Positions 47,528 through 55,966 of a DNA stretch of 64,000 nucleotides are shown here, piece by piece. The stretch comes from a virus. A model generated the notes under the pieces. It worked only from the letters and a program-made list of their open reading frames with translations. It made no database searches and had not been told where the DNA came from. Each line of letters opens with the position of its first letter. The stretch's first letter is position 1. A program made the position numbers and the translations under genes. Location of the stretch: IMG/VR virus record IMGVR_UViG_3300009370_001221, positions 1 through 64,000 of that record; one strand, 5' to 3'.

Positions 47528-48788
47528 CACCTGCTAAAAAGTTACGTCGGGAAAATACTAATCTATCAATTAATTTTACGGCGCCGCCAACATGATCTAT
47601 TGCTACAAACCCTTCTGGGCCGGCAACTTCATAACCATTATCTGTTTTATAAAATGCTTGTATGCCTTCTATCTCATTAAGTTTTTTAAGCAGAATATTC
47701 TTAACTTGTATAATTTGTTTATAAACTGCCAATATTGACAACAATGTATTGCTATTATCTTCAATAAATTCTCTGGTTGCGTTTATTTTAGCAATCCGTG
47801 CTTCGGCAGCCGGACTCCATCCAGATTGTGTTTTGTCAGAAACACCACCGTCTTTAAGTTTATCTATTTCTGCTTGCTTTTTACTATCATAATAATCAAT
47901 AAACTCTTTCAAAAAAGCATTAGCATTTCCAACTTGTGGTAGGTCTGCTCTAATTTTACTATTAACAAATGGTTCAATATGCTCTCTAAACTCTTCATTT
48001 CTCATTAACGCATTAAATCTATTTGCATTTATTTTTTGTAAAATTACTTGTAATTTATCAAGTCCATTTGCTACTTGTGCTGTTTCACGTCCAGTCATTG
48101 TAGCACGACCAGTTAAATCTCTATAATCAGCATCTTGTGACCATACATTTTTATTTCCTACAGGGGCGGACGCACCAAATGATGCTGTAAGATCTGACAT
48201 TTCAGGGCCACCACTATATAATGTGTGCCATACAACACCAATCTCAGCCGCAAGTAATTCTTTTGCTAAGTCACTGTCCGCTGGAACAGCATATGCTATC
48301 TCATTTGGTTTAAAAACAACATATGACTCACCATCTATATCTTCGGTTGTTAAATCACCTTTAGTAAACATAATATCGCCTTGCAATATACCGTCAAAAT
48401 TAAGTTTACGCAAATGTTTCAATGCTATATTTAATTTATGTGCTAAACCTGGTATTTTACCATGATTTTTTCTAATATCTGCCGGGGTTTTGTTTAATAA
48501 TGGAGTAGCATTAAATACACTTTTTGTTCCTACAAAAAACTTACCATCTTTAGGATCATTACCAGCAATTACAGCAGGCTTACCATCCCATTTTACAGAT
48601 ATTCTGCCCGCTTCGCTTGTTCCTGATAACATTTCTGCTGTTTGTGCAAGATGATTTATTGCTTTCTTTACACCTTGATAACCTTGATAAAATACTAAAT
48701 CCTCTATATGAGTCATATGAGTATTTTTACCGCCAGTATCTTCAACAATCATCCATTTACTTTCGCCTTGGACTTCAAATAGTTTCAT
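47523..48788 (-). CDS. DUF6267-like protein with ligase-type KWDG motif
   Basis: 421 aa. VKWDGKPAVIAG near residue 66 resembles the K-x-D-G nucleotidyl site of ligases and capping enzymes; FVGTKSVF, FDGILQGDIMF and VVFKPNEIAYAV could be motifs Ia, III and IIIa. Homologues in T4-like phages are annotated DUF6267 without function, as far as I recall. N-terminus MKLFEVQGES fits the shared leader. A DNA or RNA ligase-like fold is inference. Confidence 0.6.
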   Translation of the reverse strand: MKLFEVQGESKWMIVEDTGGKNTHMTHIEDLVFYQGYQGVKKAINHLAQTAEMLSGTSEAGRISVKWDGKPAVIAGNDPKDGKFFVGTKSVFNATPLLNKTPADIRKNHGKIPGLAHKLNIALKHLRKLNFDGILQGDIMFTKGDLTTEDIDGESYVVFKPNEIAYAVPADSDLAKELLAAEIGVVWHTLYSGGPEMSDLTASFGASAPVGNKNVWSQDADYRDLTGRATMTGRETAQVANGLDKLQVILQKINANRFNALMRNEEFREHIEPFVNSKIRADLPQVGNANAFLKEFIDYYDSKKQAEIDKLKDGGVSDKTQSGWSPAAEARIAKINATREFIEDNSNTLLSILAVYKQIIQVKNILLKKLNEIEGIQAFYKTDNGYEVAGPEGFVAIDHVGGAVKLIDRLVFSRRNFLAGG

Positions 48789-49294
48789 TCTTTTTTACCA
48801 TTAGTACTAAATCGTGATGTTCGTCCTTTAGACCGATCTACTGTACGATCAGATGATCTACTAGGTCTGTTGCCTACTCTAGGAGTTGGGGTAACGTAAT
48901 TTTGTTCATCATTATCATCTGATTGAACTAAACTATCTAAATGTTCTTTTCGTTTTTTTTCTTGGGCAGTCCAGTGCCGCAACGCGGCTTCTTGTGCTGT
49001 TTCACCATCATCCCCAGTCCATTCAGGATTCCATTGAGGGTCGCCATTATCATCAATAATAACTTGGGGTATTGCTTTATAATGCCTATGTTGCCAATCT
49101 TCTAGTTCTTCTGGAGTTACTTCCATACCAAGAGTCTGTTTTAAAGCAAGCCATTTATCAAATAAAAAATTGTTTATTTTTTGAGCGGCTCCTGATTCCC
49201 ATGAATCAGGTGATACTGCCCAAGCTCTGCCCTTATCATCAAACGGTTTCCAGCGAATACCACTTTCCTCTTTTAAAAAATCTCTTGCTCTCAT
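48785..49294 (-). CDS. Protein with MRARDFLKEES leader, unknown
   Basis: 169 aa: a conserved-looking Trp-rich centre (EDWQHRHYKAIPQVIIDD; GDPQWNPEW) and a basic disordered tail (SRSSDRTVDRSKGRTSRF). N-terminus fits the shared leader. ATGA overlaps with neighbours on both sides. Confidence 0.55.
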   Translation of the reverse strand: MRARDFLKEESGIRWKPFDDKGRAWAVSPDSWESGAAQKINNFLFDKWLALKQTLGMEVTPEELEDWQHRHYKAIPQVIIDDNGDPQWNPEWTGDDGETAQEAALRHWTAQEKKRKEHLDSLVQSDDNDEQNYVTPTPRVGNRPSRSSDRTVDRSKGRTSRFSTNGKKE

Positions 49295-49536
49295 ACTTCT
49301 TCGCTCTGAATAATCTCTAAAAGTTCTGTAATTGCATTACTAAAACGCTCTTTGGATTCAGGATTAATATCTTTCCAATCAACTTTAACCCATCTATCCA
49401 CAATATGTTCTAATTCTTCCGACATTCTATCCACAGTACCACTTTCACCACCATGTACGTGTGGATATTTTGGTTGTGGTCTATCTACGTGTATGTCGGG
49501 AGTATCTGAGAAATCAGATATTTCAATTAGTCTCAT
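49291..49536 (-). CDS. Small protein, unknown
   Basis: 81 aa from ATG 49536 (MRLIEISDF..., a shared-leader-type start); the longer frame to 49587 lies inside the upstream gene. Helical C-terminus (FSNAITELLEIIQ). Overlaps its neighbours by 4 and 14 nt. Confidence 0.5.
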   Translation of the reverse strand: MRLIEISDFSDTPDIHVDRPQPKYPHVHGGESGTVDRMSEELEHIVDRWVKVDWKDINPESKERFSNAITELLEIIQSEEV

Positions 49537-49783
49537 TATCGCCAGCCTTACGTATGCTACGGATAAACTTTTTATTATCCTGGCCACGTATGCTGTTAAG
49601 GAGACGGCGCTCTAATTCAGAAGCAATTTCATGATCATAGTGTTCATATATAGTATTCACTAAATTAATTGCACTATCAATAATATGAATAGCACGACTT
49701 TCTATAATCGCACTTTTATTGTGATCCTTATATAAGGAATTCAATTCTTCTAGTATTGTCCTAGTCTTACGTTTCATTGTCAT
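49523..49783 (-). CDS. Small basic helical protein
   Basis: 86 aa: MTMKRKTRTILEELNSLY, long helices, charged. Start is unclear among GTG 49792, ATG 49783 and ATG 49777; none has a good Shine-Dalgarno. No family recognised. Confidence 0.5.
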   Translation of the reverse strand: MTMKRKTRTILEELNSLYKDHNKSAIIESRAIHIIDSAINLVNTIYEHYDHEIASELERRLLNSIRGQDNKKFIRSIRKAGDNETN

Positions 49784-49827
49784 ACATGTCACATAGTGTT
49801 TATTATATTTAGTTAAAATGTGACTCT

Positions 49828-50316
49828 TTAATTATCAAAAACTGATGGTTTTCGTATGGCCCACCTACCAAAAGGGCGTACTGCCCAAAAGCAAGAAAAT
49901 ATTTTCCAATCTGGAATGTTAGGATCTGCATCATCCATGCCCTTCCTAAATACATTATCTGCTTGAGATCGTAATACTTTAACAGTTTGTGGATGCAATC
50001 CCTTTACTACTAAAACTTTACGTAAAGCACCATATAACACATCATGTATTACTGCCGCTCTCGCAACATCCCAGGGTGAAATAATATTCCATGTAATACG
50101 TGGTATAGATGCTAAATCTGTTTCATAACCAACTGGTGCTGTGATTAAAAGAGTACTTGGTGTAGATTTCATATCTACATTTAAATTTGTCCAACTAGAA
50201 ACCCATCTATCCATTTCAAGACTTCTACTTTTTTCTATCTCATATGTAAGAGGTTCAGTAAGTACCCAATGCTTTGCGCCGTGAAATTCTGCTTTCAATA
50301 AACCATGCCATGCCAT
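49828..50316 (-). CDS. DUF1353 protein
   Basis: 162 aa. VGYETDLASIPRITW, AAVIHDVLYGA, RSQADNVFRKGM, and AVRPFGRWA follow the DUF1353 order (GF.TDlASIPr, AAiiHDyLY, R..aD..F...m, ..vr.fG). Members occur in phages, often in tail or lysis gene areas; a zinc-peptidase-like site (H, D, D) is suspected but unproven. Late promoter TATAAATA (50343-50350) and AAGGAG Shine-Dalgarno. Confidence 0.75.
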   Translation of the reverse strand: MAWHGLLKAEFHGAKHWVLTEPLTYEIEKSRSLEMDRWVSSWTNLNVDMKSTPSTLLITAPVGYETDLASIPRITWNIISPWDVARAAVIHDVLYGALRKVLVVKGLHPQTVKVLRSQADNVFRKGMDDADPNIPDWKIFSCFWAVRPFGRWAIRKPSVFDN

Positions 50317-50342
50317 TATTGATGCTCCTTTTAATATATGTA

Positions 50343-50350
50343 TATTTATA
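50343..50350 (-). promoter_or_regulatory. Late promoter TATAAATA
   Basis: Minus exact octamer, leader about 20 nt with Shine-Dalgarno for the gene at 50316. Confidence 0.55.
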
Positions 50351-51761
50351 TTTCATCAGGAGTATTCATGTTGCGTAATAATGATCTTATCTTACTTCCA
50401 CTTGCTTCAGCAGTTACTTTTGGAGTATCCTCGTTAGGTTGCACTGTAGCACTTCTGTTTATTCTATCAAATATGTTAGTTGATTGTGTTTGTGTTGCTG
50501 TATAAGAAGTATCTTCCTCTTGTTGCCCTTCTTCTCCCAAATCTCTTATACGCAAACTGCTTATATCAAATTCTAAATCTACTTTTGAGCCAACCCCACT
50601 ACTGCTTCTTGTTTTCATAAACTGCACTTGATAACGTCCACGTTCACGCATTGCCCTACTCGTAAAAATACCAATAACATTATCTGCTGTATTAATTTTA
50701 CTAATACCACCTGCAATGTGACTATGATCAAACTCTATTTCATCAACTGCACTTCTGTTTAACTGCGATGCTGTAACAAATACAACATCTAACTCTTTAG
50801 ATAAGTTACGCAATTCTTCTGCAACATATTTGTCTTTAACATATAAATCACTTGGTGCAACTTTTGTGCTAATTGGCATACACAAATCTAAATAATCTAC
50901 TAACACCACATCTGCTTTCATACCTTTTTGCACATTTAATTCTTTAACATAACTTCTAAAATCATTAATATTACTTTGTGCTGGCATATATTTTATTTGT
51001 AAATTGCCTGCTTTTTTACTTACAAGTTTAATTTTCATTTCAACAGTATCCAAATCTTTAAATATTTCCTTTGTAGAAATATTGGACACCATACTATCAA
51101 TTCTCATTGCAGTTAATTCCTCACTCAACTCCAATGTAAAATATAATACATTGAGTCCTGCAAGCACCCAATTAACTGCTAAATTTTGCATAAACAAACT
51201 TTTACCACTACCACTACCACCTGCAAATATTTGTAACTCACCTCTATTAAATCCACCAAACAATTTTCTATCAAACATTTCCCAACCAGTGCTAACTTGC
51301 CCATTACTTGTTTTTAATGTCATTAAACGTTCGCGTGGATTGTCCCAATAATCAGTTCCCATGTCTTTTGTAAGACCAACCTGTACAGCATCTTTAATTT
51401 TGGCCTCTACTAAACCATAATCACCTTTCTCTAACAAATCCGCACTGTCTAATATTGCACGTTCTAGTTCTTTATGCCTACTAAACTGTTCAAACTCATC
51501 TAATAACCAATTACTGTGTTCTTCTAACTGCTCAGTCACAACATCTTGTAATTTGGAACCTGTTTTGCTGTTTATTTGATTTACTTCTGGCAATGTTTTG
51601 TATTGATCTACATAATTTAATACAAATGTTGCTATTGGCCGCAAACTTCTATCAAAATTCTGCGGATTGAATATATTTTGCACTCTAACAAATGCTTCTG
51701 GATTGCTTACTAGCATTTCCAAATATAATTTCTGCAATTCTACGTTATATTCTTTATTCAT
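50346..51761 (-). CDS. 41: Replicative DNA helicase (DnaB type, T4 gp41)
   Basis: 471 aa. N-terminal helical domain, then the RecA-like core: FAGGSGSGKSLFMQNLA (Walker A near residue 185), VLYFTLELSEELTAMRID, VVLVDYLDLCMP (Walker B) and a FVTASQLNRS sensor block. It forms the hexameric helicase that works with the primase encoded 13 nt upstream (51775). The C-terminal 50 aa are polar and may bind partners. Matches T4 gp41 in size (475 aa) and place in a primase-helicase pair. Confidence 0.92.
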   Translation of the reverse strand: MNKEYNVELQKLYLEMLVSNPEAFVRVQNIFNPQNFDRSLRPIATFVLNYVDQYKTLPEVNQINSKTGSKLQDVVTEQLEEHSNWLLDEFEQFSRHKELERAILDSADLLEKGDYGLVEAKIKDAVQVGLTKDMGTDYWDNPRERLMTLKTSNGQVSTGWEMFDRKLFGGFNRGELQIFAGGSGSGKSLFMQNLAVNWVLAGLNVLYFTLELSEELTAMRIDSMVSNISTKEIFKDLDTVEMKIKLVSKKAGNLQIKYMPAQSNINDFRSYVKELNVQKGMKADVVLVDYLDLCMPISTKVAPSDLYVKDKYVAEELRNLSKELDVVFVTASQLNRSAVDEIEFDHSHIAGGISKINTADNVIGIFTSRAMRERGRYQVQFMKTRSSSGVGSKVDLEFDISSLRIRDLGEEGQQEEDTSYTATQTQSTNIFDRINRSATVQPNEDTPKVTAEASGSKIRSLLRNMNTPDEI

Positions 51762-51774
51762 ATACTGTAATTAT

Positions 51775-52746
51775 CTATGTTTGTAAACGTTTTTGGTGTA
51801 ATTGAATTTTTAACCGTGTGGACTGAACATTATCCAATATATTCTTTAATGTAAACATTTTGCCGTAATTTAATACTGCTTCATTTATATCTTTGCAAGT
51901 ATCATACCAAGTTGGGAAACTAACATCCCAATTGTACTTCATTGCTTGTGTTATAAGTTTATTACCAGCACTATCATTATCTGGCACCATTATTACTTGC
52001 CTATTTAGACTTTCTATCAAGTCTACTTGTGCATCACCAATATCACTACCTAATATTGCAACTCCATCTATAGCAATTGCATCAAATGGGCCTTCTGTCA
52101 CAATAACAAACTTACGATCTTCAGTTTGCCTGTCCATATTAAACACATAACCCGCAGGCGTACTAGTAAAATATTTTGGATTACCACGAACTGCTAATCG
52201 TGCCGTGTATCCTACTATTTCATCTTGCCAAAAGAATGGAATTATTACTCGTCTATCAAATTTTGTCTCTGTAATTGGTGTCCAGTAATATGGATAATCA
52301 TTTTCATCCAATCCACGCTTATGTAAATATTCTAATATAAGTTTATTATCAGATGCTAATGGACTACTTTGTTCCGGAAAATCTTTCTTCTCAAAAGTAA
52401 ATTCAATTTCCTCTGGAATTAAGTTTTGCTCAATTGCTGTCTCTTTTAATTGTATAGCAGTTAATACAAGACGCTTTATGTCAGATTCCGGAGTACCAAG
52501 CCAATCCATAAATTGTCGCAGTTTACGACTTAATGGCCTACCTGGTTGCCACCCTGTTTTATATCCACAATTAAAACAATTATACGATATTGCCTCTCCA
52601 TTAAGTATAATACCGCCTCTACCACGTTTGTCTTGCGTTTCTCCGTTATGAACACAACATGGAGCATTAAAGGACTGCCAGCCACTGGAACTTTTCTTTA
52701 CCTTTCCTGGTAAATTACTCATAATGACTGACTGTATTTGATTCAT
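51775..52746 (-). CDS. 61: DNA primase (Toprim type, T4 gp61)
   Basis: 323 aa. Zinc-binding start: NAPCCVH near residue 30 and YNCFNCGY (second Cys pair) near residue 56. Toprim: VIVTEGPFDAIAIDG with catalytic Glu and VIMVPDNDSAGN with DxD. Size close to T4 gp61 (342 aa). It makes primers for lagging-strand synthesis with the DnaB-type helicase that follows. A sigma70-type promoter (52753-52781) marks it as an early or middle gene. Confidence 0.92.
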   Translation of the reverse strand: MNQIQSVIMSNLPGKVKKSSSGWQSFNAPCCVHNGETQDKRGRGGIILNGEAISYNCFNCGYKTGWQPGRPLSRKLRQFMDWLGTPESDIKRLVLTAIQLKETAIEQNLIPEEIEFTFEKKDFPEQSSPLASDNKLILEYLHKRGLDENDYPYYWTPITETKFDRRVIIPFFWQDEIVGYTARLAVRGNPKYFTSTPAGYVFNMDRQTEDRKFVIVTEGPFDAIAIDGVAILGSDIGDAQVDLIESLNRQVIMVPDNDSAGNKLITQAMKYNWDVSFPTWYDTCKDINEAVLNYGKMFTLKNILDNVQSTRLKIQLHQKRLQT

Positions 52747-52752
52747 ACAGTT

Positions 52753-52781
52753 ATTATATAGGAGTTACTGCTAAAAGTCAA
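52753..52781 (-). promoter_or_regulatory. Sigma70-type promoter of the primase-helicase unit
   Basis: Minus TTGACT (52781-52776), 17-bp spacer, TATAAT (52758-52753). Confidence 0.7.
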
Positions 52782-53557
52782 GGACGATAAAGTACTTTTG
52801 CTAATCCGCCTGAAGATGGAGTACATTTAATACGAATTCTACTATGAACACCGTTCCAATTTGTATAACCAACACCAGTTTCATTAGTTAGATTTAATGT
52901 CTTAATATCAAAATAATCATCATCTGCTAATGAAATATTATCATTCAATGTACCTTGTATTACAATAGTACCAGTATATGTACCTGAAAAATAAAAAGCC
53001 GCAGTTTGCAACGCAGAGTTTTGATTAAGTTTAGAATCTGCTACTAGTGGATTACTTGTATGAGTTGAACCTGATATAGTAAAGTCTGCTGTGTTCAATA
53101 CTTTACTATCTGTAAGTGTTGGGAAAACACCATCTGCAATTTGTAATTGTCCTAATACATCATATGCACCATCTACATAACCAATACTTGTATTCGCTTC
53201 ACCATCAACTACTTTTACTGAATAATTAAGATATTGAGAGTCTAAATCTAGTAAATCATTTTCTGTTATAATAACTTTTGCCGTTCCTTTTATTCCATCT
53301 ACTATTGTGGCCGTTTTACTTAATATCACGCCAGTATCACCAACATTATCTAAAATGTTAAATGTAATTGTTTTATCAGTAATTGTTAACGACTTTTGAT
53401 TATCGTTCTTTAGTGACAATTGTATGGTATTGTCAATACCCTTGTATACCTTTATAGGATGATTATACATTTCATACCCCCAATGCTCCTTATCAGTGTC
53501 CGCCTTTATTTTCAGATTAACATTTTGGTTATATAAATAGACCGTAGTAACTAACAT
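52778..53557 (-). CDS. Beta-rich virion protein candidate
   Basis: 259 aa. An Ig-like N-terminal domain (NTIQLSLKNDNQKSLTITDKT; KGTAKVIITENDLLDLDS) and a C-terminal beta-sandwich with SG.Y.GTIVIQGTL. Such two-domain proteins are known virion parts of marine T4-like phages. Late promoter TATAAATA (53577-53584). Confidence 0.6.
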   Translation of the reverse strand: MLVTTVYLYNQNVNLKIKADTDKEHWGYEMYNHPIKVYKGIDNTIQLSLKNDNQKSLTITDKTITFNILDNVGDTGVILSKTATIVDGIKGTAKVIITENDLLDLDSQYLNYSVKVVDGEANTSIGYVDGAYDVLGQLQIADGVFPTLTDSKVLNTADFTISGSTHTSNPLVADSKLNQNSALQTAAFYFSGTYTGTIVIQGTLNDNISLADDDYFDIKTLNLTNETGVGYTNWNGVHSRIRIKCTPSSGGLAKVLYRP

Positions 53558-53576
53558 ATTTTAAGACCTTTTACTA

Positions 53577-53584
53577 TATTTATA
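53577..53584 (-). promoter_or_regulatory. Late promoter TATAAATA
   Basis: Minus exact octamer; its end coincides with the ATG of the divergent plus-strand gene at 53584. Confidence 0.5.
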
Positions 53585-53958
53585 TGCCGAACATATATGA
53601 AGAGTTAACAGAAAAGTACCCTTTCATCAGTTATATCAAATATGCTGATAGGGAGATAGTAGGTATTATCCTCAATAAAGATGCAACCATTGTAAGCATT
53701 TACGACTTTAATGAGTTGCCGAACACAGAAGCAAAACAAAAATTTCTAGATCTGGGAGAAACATGGTGGTGGGAATCAAATAGAATGTTTCCTATAAACA
53801 TATTTCTTAAACAAGAATTTGCTATCTTCAAACCATTTATCAAAACATTTATGGCTAAAGATGTTGAAATAGTTCATGGTCCATATGTTAGTATGAATGA
53901 ATTAGCACAACGCCGGACCAAACGCAGGAATATACAACTAGTCCAAAAAGTTAAGTAA
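53584..53958 (+). CDS. Protein of unknown function
   Basis: 124 aa, alpha/beta (PFISYIKYADREIVGIILN; IVSIYDF), with a basic C-terminus (AQRRTKRRNIQLVQK). No motif. Directly abuts the sulfotransferase-like gene. Confidence 0.6.
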   Translation: MPNIYEELTEKYPFISYIKYADREIVGIILNKDATIVSIYDFNELPNTEAKQKFLDLGETWWWESNRMFPINIFLKQEFAIFKPFIKTFMAKDVEIVHGPYVSMNELAQRRTKRRNIQLVQKVK

Positions 53959-54516
53959 ATGATAGATACCTCTGCTGTAGTTAAAAGAGAAAATATATCC
54001 ACTAGAATATCGTGTCAAACCAAAAATTTTAGTTTTCATTATGAATATTATGTCTATCCAAAACTTCGTATCTATTATTGTAATATACCAAAATGTGCTT
54101 CTACTGCTTTAATGAAGTTCATTAGCAACAAAAATACAATACAAAAAAATCCACGATATTTCACAGTAGTTCGTGAGCCATTGAGTAGATTTAAATCATC
54201 TTTAAATTATCTTGATATGTTTTTTAGCGACTACGTAAAAAATAATTATAGTGGAGGTGTGAAAGACCAAATGGCACATCGGCTTCTGCATTTAATGCCA
54301 CAATCTTTTTTCATTAAATACTTTCCTTATACTATTAAAGAATTTTTTCATATGGGAAATGTTGATAAGATATTTAATGAAGAAGTTATCAGAAAGAATG
54401 CTAACGAATATAGTGATAAATTCAATATTGACTTTGATAATACGCTTAAAAATTATAAAAATTGGTTCGAGGACGTATATCAAAAAGATATAGAATTATA
54501 CAATAAGGTTAAGTAA
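53959..54516 (+). CDS. Sulfotransferase-like protein
   Basis: 185 aa. YCNIPKCASTALMKF is the 5'-phosphosulfate loop for PAPS and FTVVREPLSRFKSSLNY the 3'-phosphate loop (R, S), as in membrane-type sulfotransferases (Sulfotransfer_2). The acceptor is unknown; it could sulfate a host or virion glycan. Overlaps the convergent DnaE-like gene by 21 nt. Confidence 0.8.
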   Translation: MIDTSAVVKRENISTRISCQTKNFSFHYEYYVYPKLRIYYCNIPKCASTALMKFISNKNTIQKNPRYFTVVREPLSRFKSSLNYLDMFFSDYVKNNYSGGVKDQMAHRLLHLMPQSFFIKYFPYTIKEFFHMGNVDKIFNEEVIRKNANEYSDKFNIDFDNTLKNYKNWFEDVYQKDIELYNKVK

Positions 54517-55068
54517 ATTCATATGCACAACTACTAAATGTGCATAAGCAACCGCGTGTGACTTCTTAAAATAATATCCTTCATCAGGCTTCTCCCACAC
54601 TTGCTCACCAATCTCTTTCCATGTTTTACCAATCAAATAACGCTTTGCTGGACGAATTACAGACAGAAACATTGCCATCCGCGGAATAGTATCTGGCTTC
54701 ATTTTTTTAATAAGATCATATTGATTGCCTACATGAATTAATTGCTCACAATATTCTTTTTCTAATAATCTTTCCCATGGTGGTTCTGTAAACATTAAAT
54801 CAATTAAATGTGCTTCACTTTTAACTTGACTATACACGTTTACATTAAGCAAATCTAATTTAAAATAACCACGGTCTTCCGCATCTTTATGATCAAGAGA
54901 ACAAATTCCTTTTACTGGATCAGTTGGAACATCGGTAAAGTATACTCCAGTATTATGTTTCACTAATTCATTTCCCCTAATAATAGTCGCAGGAATATGA
55001 TGCTTTACTTTTTCCAGCACAGCAGTTCTATCTGCAAAATCTATATCAATATCAAACTTAAGGCTCAT
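54496..55068 (-). CDS. Miniature DnaE-like (C-family polymerase core) protein
   Basis: 190 aa from ATG 55068. LKFDIDIDFADRTAVLEKV resembles the DnaE palm strand (D-x-D-x-D-F..R..V), RGYFKLDLLNV the third catalytic Asp strand (K-F-D-F-L), and YYFKKSHAVAYAHLVV the K-S-H-A-A-A-Y-A helix of DnaE. All three catalytic Asp positions are therefore present in a very short protein (DnaE is over 1000 aa). It may be a reduced polymerase-like factor or a relic. In the replication gene area. Confidence 0.55.
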   Translation of the reverse strand: MSLKFDIDIDFADRTAVLEKVKHHIPATIIRGNELVKHNTGVYFTDVPTDPVKGICSLDHKDAEDRGYFKLDLLNVNVYSQVKSEAHLIDLMFTEPPWERLLEKEYCEQLIHVGNQYDLIKKMKPDTIPRMAMFLSVIRPAKRYLIGKTWKEIGEQVWEKPDEGYYFKKSHAVAYAHLVVVHMNLLNLIV

Positions 55069-55765
55069 ATTGGTGTCTTGCCCTTGGTACAATCGGTAAT
55101 GCTAAAAATCCTAAACGTGGCATTGGCAAATTTCCACCAGCATCGTCAAATGCTTCTATATATACATAACCATGTTTAAAATATGTTTTTTTATAATAAC
55201 TTGAATCTTCCCACCACACTATTAATTCTTTATGCTTATCTATCGGATCTGGATTGGATCGTAAGTGTACTTCTATAATATTATCATCAATACACTCTAC
55301 ATTTATACTACTTACATCTTTTAGTTCATCAAACCAGTCTGGAAGTTTAATAAACCTATTTCTCTTAACCCATTTACTCCATCTCCACAACTTTTCTTCT
55401 CCTGTTTCCCTAAAACCTTCCCAACAATTTAATTGTCGCCAACCTTTTGCATAACGAGGAGTTCTTAATGGAACTTCCCATTCTTCTTCCCATATGAAAT
55501 CATATGAGAAATGCCTCCCTTCAAACTTTTCACACCAAAAATGGCCCGGCGGCAGAGTAGTATATTCATCTGGGTCCATCTCTACAGTTTCAGCACCTAC
55601 GCCCATACCTTCTAAATTCATAATAGGACGTACAATGTATTCTTCTTTAAGTAATACATTTACACCAGCCGGGCCACATCTATAGCCTAATTTTTCACTT
55701 AACCATAACTTGTTATACCATTTATGGTGATGTGGATATTTGTCATAGGCAACTGCGTCATCCAA
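55058..55765 (-). CDS. Protein of unknown function in the replication block
   Basis: 235 aa, Trp-rich (WRQLNCWEGFRE; KLWRWSKWVKRNRF). No recognised domain, though NVLLKEEYIVRPIMNLEG looks like part of a beta sheet that could bind nucleotide. Overlaps the DnaE-like gene by 11 nt, hinting at a joint role. Confidence 0.55.
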   Translation of the reverse strand: MDDAVAYDKYPHHHKWYNKLWLSEKLGYRCGPAGVNVLLKEEYIVRPIMNLEGMGVGAETVEMDPDEYTTLPPGHFWCEKFEGRHFSYDFIWEEEWEVPLRTPRYAKGWRQLNCWEGFRETGEEKLWRWSKWVKRNRFIKLPDWFDELKDVSSINVECIDDNIIEVHLRSNPDPIDKHKELIVWWEDSSYYKKTYFKHGYVYIEAFDDAGGNLPMPRLGFLALPIVPRARHQYEP

Positions 55766-55955
55766 ATTTCTGTTCCATAAACATTATTTTATCTTTAAGC
55801 CACAATTTTTCTTTTTTCAGTTCCATTATTTTCATATGTACTTCGCCAACGTCTTGTTCCTTTTCCTCAATTTCCCATATCATCTTATCCAACTCTCTGT
55901 GTCTAATTTTCAATTTTTCCAAATCAAGGTTGTATACTACGCTTTCGTCTGTCAT
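55758..55955 (-). CDS. Short coiled-coil protein
   Basis: 65 aa, a nearly continuous charged helix (LEKLKIRHRELDKMIWEIEE ... KEKLWLKDKIMFMEQ). Strong Shine-Dalgarno (AAGGAGAC), so it is expressed. Overlaps the next gene by 8 nt. Confidence 0.65.
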   Translation of the reverse strand: MTDESVVYNLDLEKLKIRHRELDKMIWEIEEKEQDVGEVHMKIMELKKEKLWLKDKIMFMEQKFG

Positions 55956-55966
55956 TAAATGTCTCC

